From: Nocardiopsis sp. CNR-923
GTDB taxonomy: Bacteria; Actinomycetota; Actinomycetes; Streptosporangiales; Streptosporangiaceae
Direction of reading: 5' to 3'
DNA length: 64,000 nucleotides
Assembly: GCF_001942255.1 (NCBI RefSeq)
Contig: NZ_MKKC01000067.1
Coordinates: 19,939 to 83,938 of the forward strand
The notes under the pieces were generated by a model. The model did not search any database and was not told where the DNA came from. It saw only the letters and a program-made list of their open reading frames with translations. Both the position numbers and the translations under genes were made by a program. The stretch's first letter is position 1. Each line of letters starts with the position of its first letter. Shown here in pieces: positions 52,259-62,274 of this stretch.

Positions 52259-54359
52259 GTGACCACGACCTCTGTACCGATCGTTCTCGTCGCCAACCGG
52301 GGCGAGATCGCCCTGCGGATCCTGCGCACGTTGAGACGGATGGGGATCGGGTCGCGTCGGTGTACACCGACGCCGACGCCGACGCGCCGCACACCCTGGC
52401 CGCCGACCAGGCCCTCCGGGTCGACGGCTACCTGGACGCCCCCGCGATCGTCGCCGCCGCGCTGGAGTCCGGAGCGACGATGGTCCACCCCGCTACGGAT
52501 TCCTGTCGGAGAACGCCGACTTCGCCCGAGCCTGCGCGGACGCGGGCCTGGTGTTCGTCGGGCCGCCCGCCGAAGCGATCGAGGCAATGGGCGACAAGAT
52601 CCGCGCCAAGGACACCGTGGCCGCGGCCGGGGTGCCCGTCCTGGGCGGGTTCACCGAGAAACCCGGACGCCCGATGTCCGACGACGAACTGTTCGTGGCC
52701 GCCGAGTCCACCGGCTACCCGCTGCTCATCAAGCCCTCCGCGGGCGGAGGCGGCAAGGGGATGCGGGCGGTCCACTCCCCCGGCACGCTGCTGGCCGACG
52801 CCGCGGCCGCCCGCCGGGAGGCGCTGGCGTCGTTCGGGGACGCCACACTGCTCGTCGAACGCCTCGTCCAGCGCCCCCGGCACATCGAGGTCCAGGTCCT
52901 GGCCGACGGCCACGGAACCGTCGTCCACCTGGGTGAACGCGAGTGCAGTCTGCAACGCCGCCACCAGAAGGTGGTCGAGGAGGCGCCCTCGCCGCTGCTG
53001 ACCGGCACCCAGCGCGAGCGCATGGGCCGGGCCGCGGTCGCCGCCGCGGAGGCGTGCGGGTACGTGGGCGCGGGGACGGTCGAGTTCATCGCCGAGGTCG
53101 GCGACGACGGCGAACTGTCCTTCTCGTTCCTGGAGATGAACACCCGCCTCCAGGTGGAGCACCCGGTCACCGAGGAGGTCGTGACGGTCGGCGGCGCGCG
53201 CGGCGTCGACCTCGTCGAACTGCAGGTGCGCGTGGCCCTGGGCGACCCGCTCCCGTTCGGCCAGGACGACGTGGGCTTCGAGGGGCACGCGGTGGAGGCG
53301 CGGATCTACGCCGAGGACGCCGACCGGGGCTTCCTGCCCAGTGGCGGGCCGATCCTGGCCCTGTCCGAACCCTCCGGGCTCGGGGTTCGGGTGGACTCGG
53401 GGATCGCCGAGGGCGGATCGGTGACCTCAGCCTTCGACCCCATGCTCGCCAAGGTGGTCACGTGGGGGCCCGACCGCGCCGAGGCGCTGCGCCGGATGGA
53501 CGCGGCCCTTTCCGGATACCTGCTGCTCGGCTGCGTCACCAACACCGCCTACCTGCGGCGCCTGCTGCGGCACCCGCGCGTGGTCGCCGGCGATCTGAGC
53601 ACCGACCTGATCGCGTCCACCCCGCCCGAGCCCGCGCCGGAACGCGTGCCGGAGGAGGTGTACGCGGCCGCCGCCCTGGACCACCAACTGGACCTGGAGC
53701 CCCACGCGACCGCAGACCGGTTCGCCGTCCCCGACGGGTGGCGGATGGGCGGCCCCGCCTGGACGCGGTGGCGGCTGCGCGCGCCGCGGCACGACTCGGC
53801 CGTCGTGTACGTGCGCCGTGTGGCTCCCGGGTCGTTCGAGGTTCGCGTGGAGTCGGAGGGCGACGGCGGGCCGGGAGCGGGTTCCGTCGCCGCCCGTGCG
53901 CGCCGCTCGCCGGACGGCAGACGGCTGACCGTGACCCACGCGGGACGGGTGCGTACCTATACGCGCGCCCACGACCCGGCGACCGCTCACCGCTGGCTGG
54001 GCGCCGACGGCGTCGCGTGGACACTCCACGAGGAGCCCGTGGCCGACGCCCTGCGCGACGACGAGTCGGCCGCAGACGGCACCGTGCGCAGCCCGATGCC
54101 GGGGACGGTGCTCGCCGTGCCCGTCGAGGTGGGTCAGCGCGTCGCCGCGGGCACGCCGCTGGCCGTCGTCGAGGCCATGAAGATGGAGCACTCCGTGCCC
54201 TCCCCGATCGACGGGACCGTCACCGACGTGGCGGTCCGCCCGGGCGCGTCCGTACCGATGGACGCCGTCCTGGTCACCGTCGAACCCGACGGGTCGGGGG
54301 CCACAACCGCCGACCCGTCCGATCCCGCCCCCGCCACCTGCGAGGAGACCACACGATGA
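52259..54359 (+). CDS. Acyl-CoA carboxylase biotin-carboxylase/carrier subunit (frame-broken)
   Basis: This alpha subunit of about 700 residues carboxylates its own biotin with ATP and bicarbonate. Parts in order: VLVANRGEIALRILRTLRRM, then YTDADADAPHTLAADQALRV, then YGFLSENADFARACADAGLV, the ATP-grasp loop IKPSAGGGGKGM, EMNTRLQVEHPVTE, and at the end the biotinyl domain with the modified Lys in VVEAMKMEHSV. The frame changes near 52352 and 52491, each restored by one base, giving VASVYTDAD and HPGYGFLSEN. The start GTG 52259 is seven bases after the beta subunit. Its stop overlaps the next start as ATGA. Confidence 0.88.
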
Positions 54360-55512
54360 ACCGCCATGAGCTGTCGACCGAGCACGAGGACCTGCGGGTC
54401 GCCGTCGAGGAGTTCGCCCGCAGCGAGGTCGCGCCCGTCATCGGCGACTTCTACGAGCGGGACGCCTTCCCGTACGAGATCATCGCCAAGATGGGGCGGA
54501 TGGGGCTGTTCGGTCTGCCGTTCCCCGAGGAGTACGGGGGCATGGGCGGGGACTACTTCGCCCTGTGCCTGGCCCTGGAGGAGCTGGCCCGCGTGGACTC
54601 GTCGGTGGCCATCACGCTGGAGGCGGGGGTGTCACTGGGTGCGATGCCGATCTTCCGGTTCGGCACCGAGGAGCAGCGCAAGACCTACCTGCCGAAGCTG
54701 TGCGCGGGCGAGGCGCTGGGCGCGTTCGGGCTGACCGAGCCGGATGGGGGCTCCGACGCGGGCGCGACCAAGACCACGGCGCGGCTGGAGGACGGGGAGT
54801 GGGTGATCAACGGGACCAAGTCGTTCATCACCAACTCCGGGACCGACATCACGGCGCTGGTGACGGTGACGGCGGTGACGGGTCGGCGCGACAACGGCAA
54901 GCCGGAGATCTCGACCATCCTGGTGCCCGCCGGGACACCGGGGTTCGCGGTGGGGCAGAAGTATTCGAAGGTGGGGTGGAACGCCTCCGACACCAACGAA
55001 CTGGTGTTCGAGGAGTGCCGGGTGCCGAGGCCAACCTCGTGGGCGAGCGCGGGCGCGGGTACGCGCAGTTCCTGAGGATCCTCGACGAGGGACGGATCGC
55101 CATCGCGGCCCTGTCGGTGGGGCTGGCCCAGGGATGCGTGGACGAGAGCGTGCGCTACGCCCACGAGCGGAGCGCGTTCGGGCACCGCATCGGGGAGTAC
55201 CAGGCGATCCAGTTCAAGATCGCGGAGATGCAGGCGCGGGCGCACACGGCGCGGCTGGCCTACTACGACGCCGCGTCGCGGATGCTGGCGGGCGCGCCGT
55301 TCAAGAAGGAGGCGGCGATCGCCAAGCTGGTGGCCTCCAACGCGGCGATGGACAACGCGCGCGACGCCACGCAGGTGTTCGGCGGGTACGGGTTCATGAA
55401 CGAGTTCCCGGTGGGGCGGTTCTACCGCGACGCCAAGATCCTGGAGATCGGCGAGGGCACCAGCGAGGTGCAGAAGATGCTCATCGCCCGCGAACTGGGG
55501 CTTCCGGGCTGA
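54356..55512 (+). CDS. Acyl-CoA dehydrogenase (isovaleryl-CoA-type, frame-broken)
   Basis: This FAD enzyme oxidises acyl-CoA to the 2-enoyl-CoA. It runs MNRHELSTEHEDLRVAVEEF, the flavin region AFGLTEPDGGSDAGATKTTA near residue 122, FITNSGTDITALVTVTAVTG, and after a frame change near 55025 EANLVGERGRGYAQFLRILD, QVFGGYGFMNEFPVGRFYRD and ILEIGEGTSEVQKMLIAREL. One added base restores the conserved FEECRVPEANLVGE. The repaired length is about 385 residues. The catalytic base of isovaleryl-CoA dehydrogenases cannot be told from others here, so substrate is inferred from the carboxylase context. Confidence 0.88.
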
Positions 55513-55855
55513 TCCGGACGCGGTCCGACCCCCGGGAGAGCGTTCCCGGGGGTCTGTTCCGTCGATGTTACGTTCGGATGATCCGGGGGCCGGAACCGTT
55601 CGTCCACCGCGTACGGAGGTCGAGGTCGTCCGCCTGGGACACGCTCGGGCCGAGCGCGTCCCGTGGCCGGTTCCGGTCAGAGGGAACGCCCGGGGGCGAG
55701 GTCCCGAGCGGAAGGGGTGACAAGCCCCCGCAATCGACACAGAATGGACCCGAACAGCCCGAGGGGACCGACCGGCCCCATGCCCGGCCCGCGTCCAGCG
55801 GCCCCCGCCACGGGTACGAGGTCGTCCCACGTTCCCCAGCCGGAGGAGACACCGG
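55513..55855. other. Intergenic region after the carboxylase operon
   Basis: It contains the operon terminator at 55527-55554, then about 300 bases without a supported gene. The far end carries the GGAGGAG ribosome-binding site of the next gene. Confidence 0.5.
55527..55554 (+). terminator. Terminator of the carboxylase/dehydrogenase operon
   Basis: Perfect 11-bp arms GACCCCCGGGA and its complement (55527-55537 and 55544-55554) with a 6-nt loop lie 15 bases after the last stop codon and are followed by TGTTCC. Confidence 0.75.
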
Positions 55856-56536
55856 ATGGAAGGCGCTCTGTCGCTGGTCGCACTGGTGGCCGTCGTGGTG
55901 TCGGCCGGAGTGATCACGGTCGCCGCGCATTTCCGCATGGACCGTGCGACCGCGCTGCGGGCATGGGCGCACGCGAACGGATGGCACTACACCGACCACC
56001 ATCCGCGCCCGTTGGAGGACACGGTGCTGCCCCGGGCCGTCCACGGCCAGCACGCACGGTCCCAGCACGTGCTCACCGGACGGCGCGGAGCCCACCTGGT
56101 GACCGCGTTCGAGCACTCGCACACGGCGACGGCGGCCGACCGGCGGGGAAACGGCCGCTCCCGGCTCACCTACCGGATCGTGGCCGTTCGCACGCCGGGG
56201 CCCAACGCCGAACTGGAGATCCGTCGACGCGTGGAACTCCGGCCCGCGACCGGGGACGGCGTCGAACCCGTCGACACCGTGTTCGACGCCGCCTTCCAGA
56301 CCACGGGCAGCGACGCGACCTTCACCCACGCGGTGCTCGACCAGGCCACCCGGAGGTGGCTGCTGGCGGACTCACGGTCCCGTTCCCTCCCCGTGCGGTT
56401 CTCCGGCGACCACGTCCTGACCTGGGCGCCCATGCGGCTTGACCCTGCGCGGGCCCTCACCGCCGCCGACTACCTCATCGAACTCGTTGACCGCGTTCCC
56501 TCGACGGCGTGGAACGGACGCACGACCGGCCGCTGA
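55856..56536 (+). CDS. Hypothetical single-span membrane protein, 226 aa
   Basis: I do not recognise a named family. One N-terminal transmembrane helix (LSLVALVAVVVSAGVITVAA) is followed by a soluble domain of 195 residues. That domain starts MDRATALRAWAHANGWHY, then has RRGAHLVTAFEHSHTAT, LTYRIVAVRTPGPNAELEIR and LPVRFSGDHVLTWAPMRLDP. The pattern resembles actinobacterial proteins with one helix and a cytoplasmic beta-rich domain related to DUF3137-like folds, but this is a weak impression. GGAGGAG lies nine bases before the ATG. The gene stands alone. Confidence 0.65.
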   Translation: MEGALSLVALVAVVVSAGVITVAAHFRMDRATALRAWAHANGWHYTDHHPRPLEDTVLPRAVHGQHARSQHVLTGRRGAHLVTAFEHSHTATAADRRGNGRSRLTYRIVAVRTPGPNAELEIRRRVELRPATGDGVEPVDTVFDAAFQTTGSDATFTHAVLDQATRRWLLADSRSRSLPVRFSGDHVLTWAPMRLDPARALTAADYLIELVDRVPSTAWNGRTTGR

Positions 56537-56647
56537 CCCGCACCGGACCGCGACACAGACGTGTGCACGTGGGCGGGAACACGCCGTTCCGTGTGTGAAG
56601 ACGGGATAAAATTCAACGTGCCCCAATGCACAAGGAGTGCCACCCTC

Positions 56648-56806
56648 ATGAGCGACCCCAACGCCACGCACCGCATCTCCCGTGCGGAACTCTTCCGGGA
56701 CGACGACGAGGACCAGACCGCGCCGGACCCCAACGCCACCCACCAGATCTCGCGCGAGGAACTGTTCCGCGACGGCGAGCCGTCGGCGCCCCGGACCGAT
56801 CGCTAG
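56648..56806 (+). CDS. 52-aa protein with two copies of a DPNATHxISRxELFRD motif
   Basis: The ATG at 56648 has AAGGAG ten bases upstream. The protein consists almost entirely of two repeats, DPNATHRISRAELFRD at residues 3-18 and DPNATHQISREELFRD at 27-42, identical at 14 of 16 positions and joined by an acidic linker. The DNA copies (starting near 56654 and 56726) differ mostly at synonymous or similar codons, which suggests protein-level selection. There is no signal peptide, membrane span, metal motif or known family. The gene lies between a membrane protein and convergent thrS. It could be a small adaptor or regulatory peptide. Confidence 0.6.
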   Translation: MSDPNATHRISRAELFRDDDEDQTAPDPNATHQISREELFRDGEPSAPRTDR

Positions 56807-56859
56807 GATCTCCGCCCGTCCCGGGCGAAGCGGACGGCGAAGCGCCGGAAAACCTCGCG

Positions 56860-56889
56860 CACGATTCCCTCGGGCACGATTCCCTCGGG
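56860..56889. repeat. Tandem duplication of a 15-bp unit
   Basis: CACGATTCCCTCGGG occurs twice head to tail (56860-56874 and 56875-56889) in the non-coding stretch between the 52-aa gene and the thrS terminator. Confidence 0.7.
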
Positions 56890-56950
56890 AACTCATACCC
56901 GTGCCGACGCGTGTGACCGACCGGTCTCCCGGGCCCCGTCCGAAAGAGGC

Positions 56951-56984
56951 GACCGCCCACCCGGATCGGTCCGGGTGGGCGGTC
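56951..56984 (-). terminator. thrS terminator
   Basis: Perfect 15-bp arms (56951-56965 and 56970-56984) with a TCGG tetraloop lie 27 bases beyond the thrS stop. Confidence 0.8.
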
Positions 56985-57010
56985 ACGGCGCGATCGGCGG
57001 CTCACCCGCG

Positions 57011-58999
57011 TCACCGATCTCCCTGGTGGCGCTCGCGCACGGCCGCCACGATCTCGGCGACCGCCTCGTCGACCGGCACACCGTTGTTCTGCGACCCGTC
57101 TCGGTAACGGAAGGACACCGCGTTCTTGCTGATGTCCTCGTCCCCGGCCAGCAGCATGAACGGCACCTTCTGCTTCTGGGCGTTGCGGATCTTCTTCTGC
57201 ATCCGGTCGTCGCTGGCGTCCACCTCGACCCGGATACCCTCCGCCCGCAGCTTGGCCTCCACCTCGCGCAGATACGGGACGTGCTCGTCGGCGATCGGGA
57301 TGCCGACCGCCTGGACCGGCGCCAGCCAGGCCGGGAAGGCGCCCGCGTAGTGCTCCAGCAGCACGGCGAAGAACCGCTCGATCGAGCCGAACAGAGCGCG
57401 GTGGATCATCACCGGGCGCTGACGGGTGCCGTCCGCCGCGGTGTACTCCAGGTCGAAGCGCTCGGGCAGGTTGAAGTCCAGCTGGAGGGTGGACATCTGC
57501 CAGGTCCGGCCGATGGCGTCCTTGGCCTGCACGGAGATCTTCGGGCCGTAGAACGCGGCGCCGCCCGGGTCCATGACCAGTTCCAGGCCCTGCTTCTCGG
57601 CGGCCTGGCGCAGAGTGTCGGTGGCCTCGGCCCAGACGTGGTCGTCGCCGATGAACTTCTCCGGGTCCTTGGTGGACAGCTCCAGGTGGAAGTCGTCGAG
57701 GCCGTAGTCGCGCAGCAGGTCCAGCACGAAGGTCAGCAGCGAGTCGAGCTCGTCCGCCATCTGCTCCTTGGTGCAGTAGATGTGGGCGTCGTCCTGGGTG
57801 AAACCCCGGGCGCGAGTGAGACCGTGCACCACACCGGACTTCTCGTACCGGTAGACGGTCCCGAACTCGAACAGGCGCAGCGGCAGCTCGCGGTAGGAGC
57901 GCCCGCGCGCGTCGAAGATCAGGTTGTGCATCGGGCAGTTCATCGGCTTGAGGTAGTAGTCCTGGCCGCCGTCGAGCTGCATGGGGGGGTACATGCCGTC
58001 CGCGTACCAGTCCAGGTGCCCCGACTTCTCGAACAGGGCGCTCTTGGTGGCGTGCGGCGAGTAGACGAACTCGTAGCCGCCACGCTCGTGCCGCTGGCGC
58101 GAGTAGTCCTCCATCACCCGGCGGATGACCCCGCCCTTGGGGTGGAAGACCGCCAGGCCCGACCCGATCTCGTCGGGGATGGAGAACAGGTCCAGCTCGG
58201 CCCCGAGCCTGCGGTGGTCGCGCTTCTCCGCCTCCTCCAGGAAGGTCAGGTACGCCTTGAGCGCGTCCTTGGACTCCCACGCTGTGCCGTACACCCGCTG
58301 GAGTTGGGGGTTGGTCTCCTTGCCCCGCCAGTAGGCGGCGGCGGTGCGCATGAGCTTGAACGCCGGGATGACCCGGGTGGTGGGCAGGTGCGGCCCACGG
58401 CACAGGTCCTTCCAGCACTGCTCCCCCGTGCGCGGGTGGATGTTGTCGTAGACGGTGAGTTCACCCGAGCCGACCTCGACGCCCGCGCCCTCGGCGGCCT
58501 GGGCCGCGTCGCTGCCCTTGATGTCGATCAGTTCGAGTTTGTAGGGCTCGTTGGCCAGTTCCGCGCGGGCCTCCTCGTCGGAGACGACCCGGCGGTCGAA
58601 GCGCTGACCCTGCTTGACGATCTGCTGCATCCTCTTCTCGATGCTCCGCAGATCGGCCGGGGTGAAGGGCTCGGCGACGTCGAAGTCGTAGTAGAAGCCG
58701 TTCTCCACGGGCGGGCCGATGCCCAGCTTGGCCTCGGGGAAGAGCTCCTGGACCGCTTGGGCGAGGACGTGCGCCGTGGAGTGGCGCAGGATCGCCCGCC
58801 CGTCCTCGGAGTCGATGGCGACCGGCTCGACCACGTCGCCGTCGGCCAACTCCCGGGTGAGGTCGCGCGGCTCGCCGTTGACCATGGCCGCGATGACCGT
58901 CCTGCCGTCGGCCTCCAGGGCCTCCCCCGCCGTGGTCGCGACCGCCACCGCACGCTGGGTTCCGGCGACGGTGATGTGCAGCTCAGGCGCGGCGGGCAC
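57011..58999 (-). CDS. thrS: Threonyl-tRNA synthetase
   Basis: This 662-residue class II synthetase charges tRNA-Thr. Domains in order: an N-terminal TGS domain ([20 protein letters not shown]), the SAD editing domain ([20 protein letters not shown]), the catalytic core with motif 2 around [20 protein letters not shown] and zinc ligands in [10 protein letters not shown], motif 3 [20 protein letters not shown], and the anticodon-binding domain ([20 protein letters not shown]). GTG 58999 has TAGGAG seven bases upstream; the frame to 59338 is low-complexity and rejected. No T-box leader is seen. Confidence 0.96.
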   Translation of the reverse strand: MPAAPELHITVAGTQRAVAVATTAGEALEADGRTVIAAMVNGEPRDLTRELADGDVVEPVAIDSEDGRAILRHSTAHVLAQAVQELFPEAKLGIGPPVENGFYYDFDVAEPFTPADLRSIEKRMQQIVKQGQRFDRRVVSDEEARAELANEPYKLELIDIKGSDAAQAAEGAGVEVGSGELTVYDNIHPRTGEQCWKDLCRGPHLPTTRVIPAFKLMRTAAAYWRGKETNPQLQRVYGTAWESKDALKAYLTFLEEAEKRDHRRLGAELDLFSIPDEIGSGLAVFHPKGGVIRRVMEDYSRQRHERGGYEFVYSPHATKSALFEKSGHLDWYADGMYPPMQLDGGQDYYLKPMNCPMHNLIFDARGRSYRELPLRLFEFGTVYRYEKSGVVHGLTRARGFTQDDAHIYCTKEQMADELDSLLTFVLDLLRDYGLDDFHLELSTKDPEKFIGDDHVWAEATDTLRQAAEKQGLELVMDPGGAAFYGPKISVQAKDAIGRTWQMSTLQLDFNLPERFDLEYTAADGTRQRPVMIHRALFGSIERFFAVLLEHYAGAFPAWLAPVQAVGIPIADEHVPYLREVEAKLRAEGIRVEVDASDDRMQKKIRNAQKQKVPFMLLAGDEDISKNAVSFRYRDGSQNNGVPVDEAVAEIVAAVRERHQGDR

Positions 59000-59486
59000 G
59001 GTGACTCCTAGGAATACGCGGTCGGTGGTCTGCGCCGGCGCACCTCGTGGGGGCGGCCAGGCGTTTCGCGTCCGATGGTATCGGCTCCGCGTGGGCGGCG
59101 CTTCGCGTCGTCCACAGGCGGACGGGGGTTCTGGCGGCGTTCCGCACGTGGTGGCAGGGTGGGCTTCGGACCGCGGGGCGCCCTCGGCGGCGGCAGAAAG
59201 CACCGGCCCCATCCCCGTCCGCGAGCGCGGACGGGGGGATTCGGGCGCATGGTTTCGGATACCGGCGACCACGCCCGGACGCACCAGCACGAAGGTGGAG
59301 GAAGGAGCCCAATGACCGATCCTCACCGAATCTGTCATGGATCGTCACGATATTCCCGGGGCCCGTGACGAGCCTCCCGTGGAGCATTGATCAAGTCCCC
59401 GAGATCGGTGACAATCAGCTGACACCCGATCGCCGTCCTCGCCCGACCCGAATCCGCCACTCACTCCGACCGAATACTGTGAGCGC
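59000..59486. other. Divergent intergenic region between thrS and the TIGR02611 gene
   Basis: The 490 bases carry an open frame on the minus strand that continues thrS upstream, but its residues are low-complexity. I see no T-box signature sequence, leader peptide with Thr codons, or strong hairpin. It presumably holds both promoters. Confidence 0.5.
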
Positions 59487-59897
59487 ATGTCACCGAGCCC
59501 TTCCCAAGGTCCGCCGGCCCCGGAGACATCTTCCATCCCCGCTCGAGTTCGCCGATGGCGGCGACTGCGGGCGCGGTTCCGGCTCTTCCGGCGGCACATG
59601 CACGCCCACCCGGCCCTCCACCTGTCCTGGCGCGTCGTCGTCACCACGGTCGGCGTCGTGGTCATCGTCGCCGGGCTGGCCATGATGGTGGCCCCGGGGC
59701 CGGGAGCCGCCTCGGTCATCCTCGGCCTGTTCATTCTCAGCACCGAGTTCCACTGGGCCCACCGTCTGCTGCGTCCGGCCCGCACGTGGTTCCGCCGCGC
59801 CGAGCGGTACGGCAACCGCGTCAGGGAGGAGCTGCTGCGCCGTCTGCGCGCCCGCCGCGCGCTCAGGAAGGGCCTGGCCTCCCCGGAGCCCGACTAG
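59487..59897 (+). CDS. TIGR02611 family membrane protein
   Basis: This 136-residue actinobacterial membrane protein has two close hydrophobic segments (VVVTTVGVVVIVAGLAMMVA and AASVILGLFILSTEF) joined by the family PGPG turn (APGPGAASVI). HWAHRLLRPARTWFRR and a basic, Arg-rich C-terminus follow. This is the pattern of TIGR02611. The function is unknown. It diverges from thrS and ends before the tRNA-Val gene on the opposite strand. Confidence 0.82.
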   Translation: MSPSPSQGPPAPETSSIPARVRRWRRLRARFRLFRRHMHAHPALHLSWRVVVTTVGVVVIVAGLAMMVAPGPGAASVILGLFILSTEFHWAHRLLRPARTWFRRAERYGNRVREELLRRLRARRALRKGLASPEPD

Positions 59898-59954
59898 CCG
59901 CCACGCGCGCGGTGACGGTCAAGGCGTGAGGTACAAGAGACGGTCACACAAAAG

Positions 59955-59991
59955 AAGGGGCCGACCCCGTCTGACACGGAGCCGACCCCTT
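59955..59991 (-). terminator. Terminator of the tRNA-Val(CAC) gene
   Basis: Arms of 16 bp with three mismatches (59955-59970 and 59976-59991) are followed on the minus strand by CTTCTTTT. The hairpin lies just beyond the tRNA 3' end. Confidence 0.65.
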
Positions 59992-59998
59992 CGGCGCG

Positions 59999-60073
59999 TG
60001 GGCGATACTGGACTCGAACCAGTGACCTCGTCGGTGTGAACGACGCGCTCTGAACCAACTGAGCTAATCGCCC
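59999..60073 (-). tRNA. tRNA-Val (anticodon CAC)
   Basis: The minus strand folds into a 75-nt cloverleaf: acceptor GGGCGAT/ATCGCCC, D arm with AGTTGGTTCA, anticodon stem CGTCG/CGACG around loop TTCACAC, T arm ACTGG-TTCGAGT-CCAGT, discriminator A. No CCA is encoded. Confidence 0.95.
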
Positions 60074-60549
60074 TGAGCCGCTGCCCTGCCCGCCCTGTCG
60101 GCCGGACAAGAAAGACTTTAGCGCATCCTCGGGGGTGGTCGCCCCACGCGCCCGGACGCCCGCCCCGGCGGCACTGTGTGACGGAGGCCACATTCGAGTC
60201 CCGACGTGTGCTCGACGCTGGTACGACGCGGCGCGGATCCCCGCCCCGGGAAGGAGATCCCGCCCCCGCGGAACCCACGGGGACACCCATCTCATTACCC
60301 TGACGTGACGTGGGCCACCCGACATTGGGAAATCTTTGGTTTCCCCTGGTCATTACAGTGACGAAGGATCGGGCAGCCGCCATGCGGCACGCTGGTCCCG
60401 CAGAGCGGACAGCGCGGCCTCCGGTCCCACCCGACCAAGAAAGTCTCCGTACTCTCGTCATAGTCCGCGGACGGCCGCGTTGGAGCGAGTGAGACGGCAA
60501 CCGACCCGCGCCGCAACAGCAGGGCCGGACGAGAAAAGGTTTGGCGAAC
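60074..60549. other. ssgB upstream region
   Basis: The 476 bases contain no supported gene. They hold the tRNA-Val promoter on the minus strand and the ssgB promoter on the plus strand, including an inverted repeat at 60327-60345. Confidence 0.5.
60327..60345. promoter_or_regulatory. Inverted repeat GGGAAA-TCTTTGG-TTTCCC upstream of ssgB
   Basis: Perfect 6-bp arms with a 7-nt centre lie about 205 bases before the ssgB start, in the most AT-rich part of the region. It is a candidate developmental regulator site. Confidence 0.35.
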
Positions 60550-60972
60550 ATGAACAGTAGCGACACCACTGCCACCGCCGAGCTGGGCCTGCGGCTCGTG
60601 GTCCCCGAACGCACCTCGGTGCCCCTGGTCGCGCGACTCGACTACAGCGCGAACGACCCGTACGCGATCCGGGTGGCCTTCCACACCGGCGAGGACGACC
60701 CCGTCGAGTGGATCTTCGCCCGCGAACTCCTCACCGTCGGCATCGTGCGCCCGGTGGGCGAGGGCGACGTCCGGGTGTGGCCCTCCAAGGACGACAGCGG
60801 GGACCGAACCGTGAGCATCTCGCTGTCCTCCCCCTTCGGGCAGGCCGAGTTCGACACCCAGGTCTCGCCGCTGGCCGAGTTCCTCCACCGGACCTACGAG
60901 ATCGTGCCCGCCGGCCAGGAGCCCACCTTCGTGGACCTGGACGAGGAGATCCAGCGGCACCTGAGCTCCTGA
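60550..60972 (+). CDS. ssgB: SsgB, sporulation-specific cell division activator
   Basis: This 140-residue SsgA-like protein matches the SsgB orthologue group closely: LVVPERTSVPLVARLDYSAN, DPYAIRVAFHTGEDDPVEWI, FARELLTVGIVRPVGEGDVR and FDTQVSPLAEFLHRTYEIVP. In sporulating actinomycetes SsgB recruits FtsZ to future septum sites in aerial hyphae. ATG 60550 is preferred, with AAAGG upstream; an in-frame TTG at 60541 is an alternative. It is monocistronic with a long upstream control region, as expected for a developmental gene. Its presence points to a sporulating, filamentous organism. Confidence 0.93.
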   Translation: MNSSDTTATAELGLRLVVPERTSVPLVARLDYSANDPYAIRVAFHTGEDDPVEWIFARELLTVGIVRPVGEGDVRVWPSKDDSGDRTVSISLSSPFGQAEFDTQVSPLAEFLHRTYEIVPAGQEPTFVDLDEEIQRHLSS

Positions 60973-60988
60973 CCCTCCGCACCCCATA

Positions 60989-61028
60989 CGACTGGGGGGA
61001 CGGCGCACCAGCGCCGTCCCCCCAGTCG
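60989..61028. terminator. Bidirectional terminator between ssgB and the PabC-like gene
   Basis: Perfect 18-bp arms (60989-61006 and 61011-61028) with an ACCA loop lie between convergent genes. Confidence 0.85.
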
Positions 61029-61041
61029 TGCGCGAGGCCCC

Positions 61042-61884
61042 TCAGGGGTCGATGTCGGCCGCGGCGCGCTCCAGGAACGCCGAGCGCGCCTTCGTGGTGA
61101 CCGGTCCGGGCCCACTGGAGATCTGGCGTCCGTCGACGCGCAGGATCGCCTGGACGTCGCGCCCGGTGGACGTCAGGAAGGCCTCGGAGACGTCGGGGAG
61201 TCGGTCCATGGGAACATCCTCCTCCTCGCCGCCGAACCACTCCAGGACGAGTTCGCGCGTGATTCCCGCCAGGGGACCGGCGGACAGCGGCGGGGTGATC
61301 AGCCTGCCGTCCAGGACCACGAAGACGTTGCTGCCGGTGCCCTCGCACAGGTTGCCGCTCACGTTGCGGAAGACGGCCTCGGATGCGCCCCTCTCCCTGG
61401 CGTGCGCGAGCGCGCGCACGTTGTCGGCGTAGGAGGTGGTCTTCAGCCCCGTCAGGGCGCCGCACTCGTTGCGCGGCCAAGGCGCGAGCGCGACGTCCGT
61501 GGTGGGCTCGATCGCGGGGAACGGGCCGACCGCGACGATCGCCGTCTGCTCACCCGCGACGCGGTCCGAGCCCAGCGGCCCGGTCCCGTCGGTGACGGTG
61601 ATCCGTACCCGGGCGTCGACGACCTCGGAGTTGGCCGCCAGCGCCCGGCCCACACCGTCCGCGATCAGGTCCAGGTCCGGCTCGGCCAGACCCAGGCCCA
61701 CCGCCGAGCGGCCCAGCCTGCGCAGGTGGCGGGTGAGCGCGAAGGGGCGCCCCTCCCTGGCGCGGACGGTCTCGAAGACGCCGTCGCCCACCGTGATCCC
61801 GTGGTCGAACACGGGGATGAGCGCCTCACGATCGTCCACGACCGCGCCGGGGCCGTACCCGGCACCCGCGATCCACACCTTCAT
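61042..61884 (-). CDS. pabC: Class IV aminotransferase, probable 4-amino-4-deoxychorismate lyase
   Basis: This 280-residue PLP-dependent fold-type IV enzyme begins FDHGITVGDGVFETVRAREG, typical of aminodeoxychorismate lyases. The PLP Lys is in GLKTTSYADNVRALAHAR near residue 152, EAVFRNVSGNLCEGTGSNVF follows, and ITRELVLEW leads to the C-terminal part. It would convert aminodeoxychorismate to p-aminobenzoate and pyruvate for folate synthesis. Branched-chain or D-amino acid aminotransferase activity cannot be excluded from motifs alone. No other folate gene is adjacent. Confidence 0.82.
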   Translation of the reverse strand: MKVWIAGAGYGPGAVVDDREALIPVFDHGITVGDGVFETVRAREGRPFALTRHLRRLGRSAVGLGLAEPDLDLIADGVGRALAANSEVVDARVRITVTDGTGPLGSDRVAGEQTAIVAVGPFPAIEPTTDVALAPWPRNECGALTGLKTTSYADNVRALAHARERGASEAVFRNVSGNLCEGTGSNVFVVLDGRLITPPLSAGPLAGITRELVLEWFGGEEEDVPMDRLPDVSEAFLTSTGRDVQAILRVDGRQISSGPGPVTTKARSAFLERAAADIDP

Positions 61885-62274
61885 CCCTACCCCCTAGCCT
61901 CGTGCGCCCGAGCGGGCGGTGCCACACCGTCGATCCTGCCACTCCCGTCCGACCTGCGGAGCGGGCGCCACCGCCCTCCGTACCCGCGCGGGCCGCGCGT
62001 TGGCAAGCCCCGTGTCCGGCACCGGCCGCCGGTCCGCTTTCGAAACCGCCGCACACGCACCATCGCCACTGGTCATAGGTACCGGTTCACCGCTCCGGCC
62101 CACCCTGGTCACGGCCCTGGGTCCAGACAGATAAGTTACGAATGACTATCATCTGGGCAACGCTTATGCGGGACTGGCGCACGCTGTCCAACGCCATCCC
62201 CGCCGGGCACGCCAGCCGCGCCCCGCGCGCGAGTCCCCGTCACGCCCGACCGACTGACAGAGCAAAAGAGAGCC

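Noticed and set aside
58999..59338. N-terminal extension of ThrS and a possible T-box leader
   Set aside because: The extension is low-complexity, GTG 58999 has a good ribosome-binding site, and I see no T-box signature.
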